A DNA stretch of 64,000 nt from an uncultured Prevotella sp. (GTDB lineage Bacteria > Bacteroidota > Bacteroidia > Bacteroidales > Bacteroidaceae): NCBI GenBank assembly GCA_905233825.1, contig CAJOFE010000004.1, forward strand, positions 1 through 64,000. Direction: 5' to 3'. Positions 1 to 9,362 of this stretch are shown in pieces; positions within the stretch are counted from its first letter, which is position 1; each line of letters begins with the position of its first letter. Both the position numbers and the translations under genes were made by a program. The notes below the pieces were generated by a model. The model was given only the letters and a program-made list of their open reading frames with translations, was not told the origin of the DNA and did no database searches.

Positions 1-64
1 GGTGACGGCGGTCACTTCCACGACGGAAAAGAGAGGGGTGGTCTTCACTTTTTTATCTCGACTG

Positions 65-95
65 TTGTATAATTCAAGTTTTTTATGTAAGTTTG
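65..95 (+). promoter_or_regulatory. Bacteroidota-type promoter of the transketolase gene
   Basis: A TTG box at 65-67 is followed after 20 bp by TAAGTTTG at 88-95, which fits the Bacteroidota consensus TTTG-N19-21-TAnnTTTG. Transcription should begin just downstream of 95. This rules out the in-frame TTG codon at 93 as the start and supports the ATG at 135. Confidence 0.8.
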
Positions 96-134
96 CACCC
101 AAATTTGCAAATTTCATTTTTATACCTATTTATT

Positions 135-2147
135 ATGAACGACAACAAAGTGATGAACTTGGCAGCGGATAACATCCGAATCCTTGCTGCCTCGATGGTT
201 GAAAAGGCAAAGTCGGGCCATCCCGGCGGCGCAATGGGTGGTGCAGATTTCATCAACACCCTGTACAGTGAGTTCCTGGTCTATGACCCCGAGAATCCCG
301 CATGGGAGGGCCGTGACCGCTTCTTCCTCGACCCGGGCCACATGGCTCCGATGCTCTATTCGCAGCTCGCCCTCATCGGCAAATATACGCTGGAAGATCT
401 GAAAAACCTTCGTCAGTGGGGTTCTGTTACTCCCGGTCACCCCGAGCGCGAGATTGAACGTGGCATCGAAAATACCAGTGGTCCCCTCGGACAGGGTCAT
501 TGTTTCGCTGTGGGTGCTGCCATCGCCGCCAAGTTCCTGAAGGCTCGTTTGGGCGACGTGATGAACCAGACCATCTACGCCTACATCTCCGATGGTGGTG
601 TGCAGGAGGAGATCTCGCAGGGCGCCGGACGTATTGCTGGCAATCTGGGACTCGACAACCTCATCATGTTCTACGATGCCAATGATATTCAGCTCTCCAC
701 GAGGACCGAGGTGGTGACCTGCGAGGACACCGCCAAGAAGTACGAGGCATGGGGCTGGTTCGTGCAGAAGATCGACGGTAATGACGTGGATCAGATTCGC
801 GAGGCCATCAAGAAGGCTCAGGCCGAGAAGGAGCGCCCATCGCTTATTATCGGTCATTGCGTAATGGGTAAGGGTGCCCGCAAGGCTGACGGCTCCTCTT
901 ACGAGAGCAACTGCGCCACTCACGGTGCTCCCTTGGGTGGCGATGCCTATATCAATACGATGAAGAATCTCGGTGCCGATCCTGAGAATCCGTTCCAGAT
1001 TTTCCCCGAGGTGCAGGAACTCTACGCTAAGCGTGCTGAGGAACTGAAGAAAATTTGCGCTGAGCGTTATGCTGCCAAGGCTGAGTGGGCCAAGGCTAAT
1101 CCTGAGAAGGCTGAGCAGCTGAAAGAGTGGTTCAGTGGCAAGGCTCCTAAGATTGATTGGAGCAAGGTGGAGCAAAAGGCTGGAAGTGCTACTCGTAGCG
1201 CCAGTGCAGCGGTTCTCGGTCAGCTTGCCGAGCAGGTGCCCAACATGATTTGTGCTTCTGCCGACCTGTCGAACTCCGACAACACCAATGGCTTCCTGAA
1301 GAAGACCAAGGACATTGTGAAGGGCGACTTCAGTGGTGCCTTCTTCGAGGCTGGTGTGGCTGAGCTGACGATGGCTTGCTGCTGTATCGGTATGGCCCTG
1401 CACGGTGGTGTCATCCCCGCTTGCGGCACATTCTTCGTGTTCTCTGACTACATGAAGCCCGCCGTCCGTATGGCTGCCCTCATGGAGCTGCCCGTTAAGT
1501 TCATCTGGACCCACGACGCTTTCCGCGTAGGTGAGGATGGTCCTACTCACGAGCCCGTAGAGCAGGAGGCACAGATCCGTCTGATGGAGAAGCTGAAGAA
1601 CCACCACGGAAAGAACTCTGTACTTGTAGTTCGCCCTGCTGATGCTGAGGAGACCACTGTCTGCTGGCGCATGGCTATGGAGAACATCGATACCCCGACT
1701 GCTCTCATATTCTCTCGTCAGAACATTGAGATGCTGCCCGAGGGCAACGACTATTCGCAGGCCACTAAGGGTGCTTACGTTGTCGCTGGTTCGGACGAGG
1801 ATTATGACGTAATCTTGCTAGCTTCAGGTTCTGAGGTGTCTACCCTCGAGGCTGGTGCCAAGCTGCTTGCTGCCGAGGGCATTAAGACGCGCGTGGTCAG
1901 CGTTCCTTCTGAGGGTCTGTTCCGCAGCCAGTCGAAGGAGTATCAGCAGAGCATCCTGCCCGCAGGCAAGAAGAAGTTCGGTCTGACCGCCGGTCTGCCC
2001 GTGAACCTCGAGGGTCTGGTAGGTGCCGACGGTACTGTATGGGGGCTCGAGAGTTTCGGCTTCTCCGCTCCTTACAAGGTGCTTGATGAGAAGCTCGGCT
2101 TCACCGGCCAGAACGTGTATGAGCAGGTGAAGAAGCTGCTGGCATAA
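135..2147 (+). CDS. tkt: Transketolase
   Basis: Thiamine-diphosphate enzyme of the non-oxidative pentose phosphate pathway, moving two-carbon ketol units between sugar phosphates in the cytoplasm. The protein is 670 residues, the usual full length. The cofactor-binding segment reads SDGGVQEE near residue 150 in place of the classical GDG. The C-terminal half carries the family segment GEDGPTHEPVEQ, which follows the active-site His region. The ATG at 135 is chosen because the promoter -7 element covers 88-95 and the next residues, MNDNKVMNLAADNIR, match a family N terminus. A strong terminator follows at 2177, so it is probably monocistronic. Confidence 0.96.
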   Translation: MNDNKVMNLAADNIRILAASMVEKAKSGHPGGAMGGADFINTLYSEFLVYDPENPAWEGRDRFFLDPGHMAPMLYSQLALIGKYTLEDLKNLRQWGSVTPGHPEREIERGIENTSGPLGQGHCFAVGAAIAAKFLKARLGDVMNQTIYAYISDGGVQEEISQGAGRIAGNLGLDNLIMFYDANDIQLSTRTEVVTCEDTAKKYEAWGWFVQKIDGNDVDQIREAIKKAQAEKERPSLIIGHCVMGKGARKADGSSYESNCATHGAPLGGDAYINTMKNLGADPENPFQIFPEVQELYAKRAEELKKICAERYAAKAEWAKANPEKAEQLKEWFSGKAPKIDWSKVEQKAGSATRSASAAVLGQLAEQVPNMICASADLSNSDNTNGFLKKTKDIVKGDFSGAFFEAGVAELTMACCCIGMALHGGVIPACGTFFVFSDYMKPAVRMAALMELPVKFIWTHDAFRVGEDGPTHEPVEQEAQIRLMEKLKNHHGKNSVLVVRPADAEETTVCWRMAMENIDTPTALIFSRQNIEMLPEGNDYSQATKGAYVVAGSDEDYDVILLASGSEVSTLEAGAKLLAAEGIKTRVVSVPSEGLFRSQSKEYQQSILPAGKKKFGLTAGLPVNLEGLVGADGTVWGLESFGFSAPYKVLDEKLGFTGQNVYEQVKKLLA

Positions 2148-2176
2148 TAACCGGTACAATCGATTATGAATAATTA

Positions 2177-2203
2177 GGAGCATCTATGTGATGCTCCTTT
2201 TTT
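2177..2203 (+). terminator. Rho-independent terminator of transketolase
   Basis: GGAGCATC at 2177-2184 pairs perfectly with GATGCTCC at 2190-2197 across a five-base loop. Six T residues follow at once. It lies 30 bp after the transketolase stop codon. Confidence 0.9.
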
Positions 2204-2272
2204 GTGATATACACAGTTAGAAGAAATGGACTCTGTAATAATTTTTGTCAATCCATGCCTATAAGAAATGCT

Positions 2273-3178
2273 TTAGAGGCCCCAGGCGCGTCGGACATTC
2301 TCGATGGGGAGTGTCTCGCGCTTCTGTTCCTCGTCGTCAGGTAGGTTGCAGAAAAAATCGATGCCGGTTTTGTCCTCCAGTTCGCGGATGTTTACGGCAT
2401 AATTACTAAGCGGTTCGGCTATGGGGTAGCTGCTCTTGTGTTCCATCCAGAAGCCGATGGCTTTGTAGCCCTCAGCATTTTTCATCAGTAGGGCTACGAA
2501 GAAATAGCGGGGTACGCGCATCTCGCCTTTCACTTTTGTGGGGAGTATCTGCTCGTCGTCGATGGTGCCACCTTTCACCACGTAGAGATTTTCGGTAGTA
2601 GTGGCGTTGGCCCATATACGTACCTGACTCTCAAGTCGATACCACGGACTGTTCTCGCCTCCATTGAACTGGCGGTATTGCGGTTGCATGTTGGTGAGAA
2701 AGAATGTCTGGTAGTTGGCTTCGGCTGAATAGAGGCGATCGGCCGATGGGCAAATGTGCCCATGATCGTAGCCGCTATTCCAGAAACAGTCTTGGCTGAG
2801 ATATTGATTGTTGGGGAGTAGCGGGTCGTAGGGATACTGGTTGTCATCGGAACGGTAACGACTGGTGTTCTGACGACAGGTAGCGCTATTCATCTGGTAG
2901 GCCGACCAGCGTTGTGCTTTCTTCTCGCAGTCCCATTCTACTGAGTAGTTGATACCGTACTGGTCGTTGGTGGTATGGATGAGGACGATGCTGCTACCAC
3001 CTTTCACCCGTGGGAATTCCAACCGCTGCAATGCCGGCTCATGCGTGGCATCGTTGCAATTCTCGTTTTTAATATTGCTGTGGCCGGGCTTGCTCCAATC
3101 ATCGTCGTTAGTGTCGTGACAAGAGGCGAGTATCATCAACGTGGATAATAGCAGGTAAATGCTTCTTTGTAGTCTCAT
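2273..3178 (-). CDS. Secreted DNA/RNA non-specific endonuclease lipoprotein
   Basis: A 301-residue nuclease of the NUC1 (beta-beta-alpha-metal) family, expected to cut extracellular or periplasmic DNA and RNA. The N terminus is a lipoprotein signal (LLLSTLMILASC), so it is membrane anchored. The catalytic motif appears as DHGHICPSADR at about residues 138-148, a variant of the family DRGH in which Arg is replaced by His but the general-base His is kept. The metal-ligand Asn lies in TNMQPQ at about residue 163. The start at 3178 is chosen because the 12 codons upstream read as leader, not as signal peptide. It lies downstream of rpmE2 behind a likely terminator. Confidence 0.88.
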   Translation of the reverse strand: MRLQRSIYLLLSTLMILASCHDTNDDDWSKPGHSNIKNENCNDATHEPALQRLEFPRVKGGSSIVLIHTTNDQYGINYSVEWDCEKKAQRWSAYQMNSATCRQNTSRYRSDDNQYPYDPLLPNNQYLSQDCFWNSGYDHGHICPSADRLYSAEANYQTFFLTNMQPQYRQFNGGENSPWYRLESQVRIWANATTTENLYVVKGGTIDDEQILPTKVKGEMRVPRYFFVALLMKNAEGYKAIGFWMEHKSSYPIAEPLSNYAVNIRELEDKTGIDFFCNLPDDEEQKRETLPIENVRRAWGL

Positions 3179-3196
3179 GTCTTTGTGTATATTGGT

Positions 3197-3244
3197 AGAA
3201 AAAGGTGCGCACAAGGCATATGCAACTACCCTGAACGCACCTTT
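3197..3244 (-). terminator. Probable terminator between rpmE2 and the nuclease gene
   Basis: AAAGGTGCG at 3201-3209 and CGCACCTTT at 3236-3244 are perfect inverted arms of 9 bp with a 26-base loop. Read on the minus strand, the second arm runs into a T-rich stretch. The long loop makes this less certain than a textbook terminator. Confidence 0.5.
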
Positions 3245-3267
3245 AAGTCATTCGTGTGTGAAATATC

Positions 3268-3522
3268 TTACTTCTTCGCAGCCTTACCGTAGCGGCTCAT
3301 GAACTTATCGACGCGACCGGCCGTATCGACGAGCTTGCTCTTACCGGTATAGAAGGGGTGAGAGCTACTAGAGATTTCTACTTTTACCACAGGGTAAGTT
3401 TCACCTTCGAATTCTACGGTATCATTAGTCTTTGCGGTAGATTTCGTAAGGAACATATCGCCGTTGGACATGTCCTTAAACACGACGGGGCGATAGTTTT
3501 CTGGATGAATTCCTTTTTTCAT
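3268..3522 (-). CDS. rpmE2: Large ribosomal subunit protein bL31, type B
   Basis: An 84-residue ribosomal protein that bridges the two subunits. It starts [15 protein letters not shown] and has the typical [20 protein letters not shown] segment. It is the longer type B form without the zinc-binding cysteines of type A. That form is often used when zinc is short, but no Zur-like operator was recognised here. A good promoter lies at 3563-3594. Confidence 0.95.
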   Translation of the reverse strand: MKKGIHPENYRPVVFKDMSNGDMFLTKSTAKTNDTVEFEGETYPVVKVEISSSSHPFYTGKSKLVDTAGRVDKFMSRYGKAAKK

Positions 3523-3562
3523 TGTTTTGTTTAAATTGTTGATAAATACTTAATTTGGGCTG

Positions 3563-3594
3563 CAAAGGTACGAACTTTTTTTTGATTATGCAAA
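3563..3594 (-). promoter_or_regulatory. Promoter of rpmE2
   Basis: On the minus strand TACCTTTG (complement of 3563-3570) is preceded after 20 bp by TTTG (complement of 3591-3594), matching the Bacteroidota consensus. The predicted transcript begins about 35 bases upstream of the rpmE2 start. Confidence 0.8.
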
Positions 3595-3610
3595 CTTTTC
3601 CTTGAGAATT

Positions 3611-5803
3611 TTATTCTGCATAGGTAATTACGAGTCCTGTGCAGCGGAACTGTGTGCCTCCGCTATTCGTTGAGAAGTCATTTACTACTTTCAGCGAGCT
3701 GCTATTCACATTGGTGAATGTTACGTTCTTGTCGTCCTTCGTTGGAGTAATCTTTTTGTCGCCAGCCTCACCGTACATCTCGTCATTGCCTTTATAAGCC
3801 GTGCCGTTGTAGGTGTCGTATGCGAAGGCAACGGAAGAAATCTTCTTGCTCCCAGCATTAATGGTGACGGAGTTATGGGCATACATGCGGATGATCTTGG
3901 TACTCTCGTGGTAGATAGGCGGATTCTTACCGTCTTCCTGACTGAAGGTCAATGTGGTGCCGTCGGTGAGTTTAATGGCATTATCCAGAGAACTGATGTT
4001 CAGATCGCCATAGACTACAGTTAGTGTGTTGCCACTCACATCGCCACCACCGTTACCAGTGTCGTCACCTCCCTGTTGGCTACCTTCATCGCTGGTCTTA
4101 CCGTTGAGCGATACGAGCCAGTTCTTCTTGTTGGCGAACTCGGGCGTGTTGCCCATATAGTTGACAATCTTGCCACAAACAACGACTTTGTCGCCTTTCT
4201 GAATCTGGGTGTTACCCTCAACCCATGACTTGTTGTCGAAATAGTAACTGCCATATACGGTGAACTCGTTCTCGGCCTTTCCGTCAACAGAGATGGCATA
4301 GGTGGCGGTGCCGTATTGGGCACTATAGGTGTATTTGATACTTGAAATGATACCCTCTACATAGATGTCGTTGGCTGATTCTTTGTCGGCCTCCAGCGTC
4401 TGGGCAAAGGTAATGGCTGCGATGGCATCATATGGGTCAGCCTGTGTGCCGCTACCCTTGCCGTTACCAGGCTGTGGGTCGGGATCGTCGCCGCCACCAC
4501 CCTTGGTCAGCTTGACGATATAGTTGCCTTGAGCTATCTCAGGTATCATCTGACCTGAATTGTTTACATACTTCTGGAGCTTACCCAATACGACCACCTC
4601 GTCGCCTACGTTAATTTGGCCCTCGGCTGTGAAGTCGGTATTGTTCAGGTTCTTGCCACGGAAGACGGTAATCTCGGTCTTTCCATCTGAGATGATGTAG
4701 TCGATGTTCAAGTATTTGGCAATGTTTTCAGCAGTAGTCTTGATTTGGGTGATCTTTCCTACCACGTATGCATCTTGGTCGGTGGTGGCGCCGTCGGCCA
4801 AGTTGTTGATATAGTCCAAAGCCTTTGTCGTGGTGATAGGATCATCTGCTGTACCAATAGTTCCAACAGGATTAGGTTCCTCGCCACCACCCTCAGTCTT
4901 GCCGTTGAGTGAGTAGAGATAGGCTTTGCCCTGTACGGTCTCAGGGGTATTGCCTTTGAAGTTGGTCACCTTGCCATAGACGATGACCTCGTCACCTTCC
5001 TTCAGCAGGTCGCCGCTGGTATATTTGTTGTTGCCGAGGTAGAGCGCACGATAGACCGTGAATGCGTTGCTGGCCGTACCATCGTCGCTGATGGTGAAGG
5101 TGGCGTTGCCAAATTGTGTGCCGTACTGATCTGTAATCGAGGCTACCTTACCCTTGATATAGACATCCTTTGGCGATTCGGTATCGCCCACCTCTTTGGC
5201 GTAGGCGATAGCTGCCACGCTATTAAAGGGATTCTCTAAGGTGCCGTCACCTGTGGCTACACCTTCATCACTACTGCTACTGTCAGGCTCGCCACCACGA
5301 TTCACACCGTTCAACTCATAGAGGAATCCTTCTTTCTGGGCGGTCTCGATAGTGCCGTTATAATTGGTAATCTTGCCACAGACGATAACCTCGTCGCCCA
5401 CCTTGATCTGCTCATCGCCAGTAGCGAACTTCTTGTTGCCCAGATAGTTCACACGATAGGCATAGAACTGGTTTGTGGCAGAACCGTCGCTGGAGATGTA
5501 GAAGGTTCCGTTGCCATACTGCGTGGTGAACTCTTCCTTGATGCTGACCACCTTGCCCTTGATGTACATGTAGTCAGGTGACATCTCGCCTGAAGCAAGA
5601 TTGTTGCCATAGTTCAGGGCTGCTACGGCGTTGAATGGATTGGCCAAAGTACCGTCGCCAGTAGCACCCTCTATCTCTTTGTTGGTGTCTGTGGTATTGT
5701 CGCCAGTGCCAGGGATGTCGTAAGGCTCGGGCACGTCTTCACAGGCCACGAATGCTGCGACCGCTAAGGTCACCAGCATTAATTTGCTAAATAGTTTCTT
5801 CAT
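3611..5803 (-). CDS. Large lipoprotein with four tandem OB-fold (DUF6359-like) repeats
   Basis: A 730-residue surface or periplasmic lipoprotein (signal MKKLFSKLMLVTLAVAAFVAC). After the lipobox come four similar repeats of about 125 residues starting near residues 44, 180, 318 and 450. Each opens with a segment like GDGTLANPFNAVAAL, followed by YIKGKVVSI and GDEVIVCGK, the pattern of the DUF6359 OB-fold family. Repeat 3 is the most divergent. A separate beta-rich domain fills about residues 590-730. It is the last gene of a probable operon with the receptor at 6695 and the DUF5689 protein at 5823. The ligand is unknown; OB folds of this kind occur in extracellular nucleases, so nucleic-acid binding is one possibility. 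Confidence 0.8.
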   Translation of the reverse strand: MKKLFSKLMLVTLAVAAFVACEDVPEPYDIPGTGDNTTDTNKEIEGATGDGTLANPFNAVAALNYGNNLASGEMSPDYMYIKGKVVSIKEEFTTQYGNGTFYISSDGSATNQFYAYRVNYLGNKKFATGDEQIKVGDEVIVCGKITNYNGTIETAQKEGFLYELNGVNRGGEPDSSSSDEGVATGDGTLENPFNSVAAIAYAKEVGDTESPKDVYIKGKVASITDQYGTQFGNATFTISDDGTASNAFTVYRALYLGNNKYTSGDLLKEGDEVIVYGKVTNFKGNTPETVQGKAYLYSLNGKTEGGGEEPNPVGTIGTADDPITTTKALDYINNLADGATTDQDAYVVGKITQIKTTAENIAKYLNIDYIISDGKTEITVFRGKNLNNTDFTAEGQINVGDEVVVLGKLQKYVNNSGQMIPEIAQGNYIVKLTKGGGGDDPDPQPGNGKGSGTQADPYDAIAAITFAQTLEADKESANDIYVEGIISSIKYTYSAQYGTATYAISVDGKAENEFTVYGSYYFDNKSWVEGNTQIQKGDKVVVCGKIVNYMGNTPEFANKKNWLVSLNGKTSDEGSQQGGDDTGNGGGDVSGNTLTVVYGDLNISSLDNAIKLTDGTTLTFSQEDGKNPPIYHESTKIIRMYAHNSVTINAGSKKISSVAFAYDTYNGTAYKGNDEMYGEAGDKKITPTKDDKNVTFTNVNSSSLKVVNDFSTNSGGTQFRCTGLVITYAE

Positions 5804-5822
5804 ATCTTTATATTGTTTTATT

Positions 5823-6671
5823 TTATTCTAATACTTCAATGTCTGATTCTTTGCGGATGAGGATCTGCCATGTGTTGTTGAAACGGGTGGCGATGCCTGT
5901 AATGTTGCATTTCTTGGGGCGCTTGTTCACCTCGTCATAGGGCAGCTTCATGGCAGCGAACTTGGCATAGGTGCTGGTGCGGACGACCACCTTCGACGAG
6001 CTGTACTCGTTGAGTGAACGGTTTACACAACCACCTACCAGCGACACGGTCTTGTCTTGTGTGGTGTCAGGGGCGAAGGTGCCCAGGCCTCCCACGGGAG
6101 CAAATGACACGTCGTGCAGGGTTACCAGCTTGGCACAGTTAGCATCCATATCCATGTTCACGTCGAAGTCGATGGGCTGAATGACCGTCGGGTCTGGTTG
6201 TCCCACATATTTGTAATGCTTCTGGAACAGATCCTTATTCATGCGTCCGATGGAGGTGCCGTTGTAGGGCTGGCCTATCTCGGGCTGTTTGCGATAGCCA
6301 CCGATGTAGAGGTCTTTCAGGTCGATGACAATCTCCTGACCTTCAGCCAGGAAGCCATGCATGCCGCTCTGATTAACGGCAATAATGATGGCGCCCGTTT
6401 CGTCCTGAATGATGAACTGTTTGTAGATATTCGAACCCAGATCGTTGCCTGTGACGCGACCGCGAATCTTGATGTTCTCAGTAATTTGCTTGTTCTGGTC
6501 GGTGGAGGCGAACACATTGGGATACATAGCCTTCAGCTCGGCAATGGTAATGATGCCTTCGTCGGAGATGGCATTGTTGCCATAGGGTGGGGTGTTGAAC
6601 AGAGGTTCGTCCCAGTCGTCCTGGCAGGCAGTCATCATGAGTCCGACAAAAAGTAATGCAATATATTTCAT
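5823..6671 (-). CDS. DUF5689-type OB-fold lipoprotein
   Basis: A 282-residue lipoprotein with signal MKYIALLFVGLMMTAC. The body shows the DUF5689 pattern: a short helix (TIAELKAMYP), then IKIRGRVTGND, FIIQDETGAIIIAV and GQEIVIDL, which is an OB-like fold. Three in-frame ATG codons lie at 6689, 6680 and 6671; the last gives the cleanest signal peptide. It starts about 23 bases after the receptor stop codon, so the two are very likely co-transcribed. Proteins of this family usually accompany a TonB-dependent receptor; substrate is unknown. Confidence 0.8.
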   Translation of the reverse strand: MKYIALLFVGLMMTACQDDWDEPLFNTPPYGNNAISDEGIITIAELKAMYPNVFASTDQNKQITENIKIRGRVTGNDLGSNIYKQFIIQDETGAIIIAVNQSGMHGFLAEGQEIVIDLKDLYIGGYRKQPEIGQPYNGTSIGRMNKDLFQKHYKYVGQPDPTVIQPIDFDVNMDMDANCAKLVTLHDVSFAPVGGLGTFAPDTTQDKTVSLVGGCVNRSLNEYSSSKVVVRTSTYAKFAAMKLPYDEVNKRPKKCNITGIATRFNNTWQILIRKESDIEVLE

Positions 6672-6694
6672 TGTATTCATAGTCGTCAATCAGT

Positions 6695-9226
6695 TTAGAA
6701 ATAGTAATTAATCATCAGCATGCCGTTAGCCCCGTTGGCGTAGAACTTGTAGGGGCTGTTCTGGAAGGAGTAGGTACGTATGCTCTCACCGTTCTCGTCG
6801 GTATCTGTGCGGCTCTGCTCACGTCCGCCAGTGACGATGTTCATATTATTCAAGATGTTGGTGAGCATCAGGTTGAAGCCGATGCGACGACCGTGCTTCA
6901 GATAGTACTGCTTGCCGATTGAGGCATCGAGCATGAAGCCTCCGTGACCCTTGGCCTGATCGGGCAGCACGGAATAGTCCTTGGCTGTGCCGTCGTTATT
7001 CCATTTGAGGCGTCCTTCATAGCGGGTGACAGGCGTATAATATAGGTATATACGGTCGTAGTAGTTGCCTATGAGGTCAATGTACCAGCCGCTGGCATGA
7101 TAGCTCAGGTCGAGGCTGAAGGCTGAAAGTGGTGTGCATCCCTCGCGCATGCCTTCGCTGTGCACGCGGTCATTGTATGTACGTCCGTCTTCAGAAAGCA
7201 TGTAGGCAACGTTAGCGTTGTTCACATACTTGGCATCGCTGACGGTGGCGAGTCCCTTGATGTTGAGAACATCGGTCACTTTGAGGTTCAGACCCACCTC
7301 GACGCCGTAATACTCTTTCTCAATGCCTGATAGCGAGACATAGGTGAACGAACGGCGATCGTCCATGTAGTACATCGACTGCTCGGTAACGTCGTTCAGA
7401 TGGCTGTAATAGCCGTTGATGTTCAGTTTGATGCGTGAGTTCTTCAGCTGGTAGCCCACTTCGGCCGAGAGTACTTTCTCGTTTTTCAGATCGCGGACAA
7501 AGTCGTTGTTTACTTGGGCTGCTTGGAAGGCGGTACGTGCGGCTGGAGTCTTCAGTTCATAACCGGCACCCAGCAAGAAGGCGTGACCCTGTCCCAGATT
7601 GAAATGCAGGCCAGCCTTAGCGCCTCCGTCAAGGAACTTAGCCGTACCGCCACGTCCGTAGGAGTTGTCAGGGGCAAGTCCGCTACGCATCTTGCCTTCG
7701 CGCTGCATGGTAGTGCCAGCCACACGCCCATTAATAAATAGATGTGTACGGCGAAGGTCGGCTGTATAGCCTGCCCAAAGCTGGGCTTTGTTCACGAAGA
7801 TGTTGTAGTCGTAGCCGAAACGGTCGCCCACTTCCACGGTTTCGTTGGGATGATTGAGGTCGTATTGCGCCTCTGCAGCACTTTCACCATAGTTCTTGAT
7901 GACGTAGGTATTGACATTGTGGAACGACCACGAACCCAGCAGGTCATCCATTGTCTGATAGTGCATACCCTTGTTGGTAGAGAGTTGCAGACCACCATGC
8001 AGCTGTGAGTTCAGCGAGAGCTGCTTGTCAAGATAGGTGGCTAACGACAGCGAAAGCTGGTCGTCGTGGTAGCGCTGCAGGTAGTACATGGCATCTGTAC
8101 CTTGCCAGTTGGCCATGCGGTTGGCGTAGTACATGCGGTCCCATTGCACTTGGCGGTTCTCCTTCGATTTCGAGAGGTAGTCGTATGCAGCCTGCCAGTT
8201 GGCTACAGCCTGCTCGTCGCGGTCGCCGTCGAAAGGAGCATAGACGTCGAAATAGTAGGAAGGCATCGTAGAATAGTAGTCAGGAGCAGGGTTCGTGCTG
8301 TTGTTGTAGTTCAAGCGCGAGCTGCTGTACATGGCGTACTTGCCTAAGAGGGTGGTGGTGAGCTTCGTCTCGTTGTCGATGGTCCAGTCCCAGGTGAATA
8401 GGGCAGCAGGGGCGAAGTCCTTGACAATGCGTGAGTTACGCTTCTTTCCGTCCTGATAACCCCATACGGAATTGTACAATCGGTCGTTGGCAATCCAGTA
8501 CATCTCATCGGTCGATGCTGCCTGTGTTCCGCGCTCGGTGGGGTTACCCCAGGTTACAAGCGAGACCGAATGCTGGTCGTTCAGAATTTTCTCGGCTCCA
8601 AAGAAGTAGCTCAGCGAGTTGTAGCTGGTGCCTTCGACAAAGCCGATGCCCTGTCCCCAACGATAGGTGAGGCTGGCCGTAAATGCCCATCCGTTCTCCT
8701 GCACACCTGTATTATAGGTGTACATCAGACGGGTGTTGTAGTTGCGGTTGGCACCTGCGATGCTGGCACGCTGACCCGTAGCAAAACTCGATGGACGGAA
8801 GTTGTAGTTGTTGGCTCCGCCCATTCCGCTCATTGAGAAGTTGTTGTCCTCGAAGGGCAATGCAGCTTCCTGCGAACGGGTCTGGTTGTTCAGTCCGCCC
8901 ACGAAGGAGTAGCGGAACTCTCCACGCTCGGCATCGTTCACGGGGTTGCCGTTGATGTGGATGTCGTTGTACTTCGAGCCGAAGGCGCGATACTTGAAGC
9001 GGGCAGGGGAGAACCGGTAGCCCACTTCGCTGGCATAGACGTTGCGGTTTGAAGAGATGACGGTGACGTTTTGTGTCACGTCGTCGTCTTCGCCCAGCTG
9101 TGCCTCAGTGAAGGTGAAGGCCTGTTCTGTCTGCACGTCGATGGCCAGGGAGTCGATTTCTTCCTGAGCCATTAGAGCCGATGTGGTGCCAAAGGCCGTC
9201 ACCATGAATATCAGCAATCTTTTCAT
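6695..9226 (-). CDS. TonB-dependent receptor-like outer-membrane protein
   Basis: An 843-residue outer-membrane protein with signal peptide MKRLLIFMVTAFGTTSALMAQ. A plug-like region lies near residues 40-180 (YASEVGYRFSPARFKYRAFG, then INGNPVNDAERG), followed by a long series of amphipathic beta strands. The last residues, MLMINYYF, end in an aromatic as expected for barrel assembly. It lacks the N-terminal carboxypeptidase-like domain of SusC proteins. The 65 codons upstream of 9226 lie beyond the promoter and are not coding. It probably imports or binds a ligand presented by the two downstream lipoproteins. Confidence 0.82.
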   Translation of the reverse strand: MKRLLIFMVTAFGTTSALMAQEEIDSLAIDVQTEQAFTFTEAQLGEDDDVTQNVTVISSNRNVYASEVGYRFSPARFKYRAFGSKYNDIHINGNPVNDAERGEFRYSFVGGLNNQTRSQEAALPFEDNNFSMSGMGGANNYNFRPSSFATGQRASIAGANRNYNTRLMYTYNTGVQENGWAFTASLTYRWGQGIGFVEGTSYNSLSYFFGAEKILNDQHSVSLVTWGNPTERGTQAASTDEMYWIANDRLYNSVWGYQDGKKRNSRIVKDFAPAALFTWDWTIDNETKLTTTLLGKYAMYSSSRLNYNNSTNPAPDYYSTMPSYYFDVYAPFDGDRDEQAVANWQAAYDYLSKSKENRQVQWDRMYYANRMANWQGTDAMYYLQRYHDDQLSLSLATYLDKQLSLNSQLHGGLQLSTNKGMHYQTMDDLLGSWSFHNVNTYVIKNYGESAAEAQYDLNHPNETVEVGDRFGYDYNIFVNKAQLWAGYTADLRRTHLFINGRVAGTTMQREGKMRSGLAPDNSYGRGGTAKFLDGGAKAGLHFNLGQGHAFLLGAGYELKTPAARTAFQAAQVNNDFVRDLKNEKVLSAEVGYQLKNSRIKLNINGYYSHLNDVTEQSMYYMDDRRSFTYVSLSGIEKEYYGVEVGLNLKVTDVLNIKGLATVSDAKYVNNANVAYMLSEDGRTYNDRVHSEGMREGCTPLSAFSLDLSYHASGWYIDLIGNYYDRIYLYYTPVTRYEGRLKWNNDGTAKDYSVLPDQAKGHGGFMLDASIGKQYYLKHGRRIGFNLMLTNILNNMNIVTGGREQSRTDTDENGESIRTYSFQNSPYKFYANGANGMLMINYYF

Positions 9227-9264
9227 GTAATGTAGGTTTTGGTTATTGTTCATATTACTGGTTG

Positions 9265-9295
9265 CAAAGATAGTAAAAAGAAGTGAAACCACAAA
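9265..9295 (-). promoter_or_regulatory. Promoter of the receptor operon
   Basis: On the minus strand TATCTTTG (complement of 9265-9272) is preceded after 19 bp by TTTG (complement of 9292-9295). It lies about 40 bases upstream of the receptor start and fixes that start. Confidence 0.78.
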
Positions 9296-9362
9296 ATCTT
9301 TGCCGAAAATATTTTCAGTAAAATTGCATGTGAAACCGATAAGCGTGTGAAGGGGGAAAAAC

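Noticed and set aside
1..60. Possible 5' end of a minus-strand gene (GTG followed by KTTPLFSVVEVTAV) at the window edge
   Set aside because: Only about 16 codons are visible, plus-strand frames are also open here, and no promoter or homologue could be identified.
126..1607. 493-codon open frame on the minus strand opposite transketolase
   Set aside because: It is antisense to a strongly conserved enzyme, is Leu/Ser/Thr/His-rich without a family signature, and arises from codon bias.
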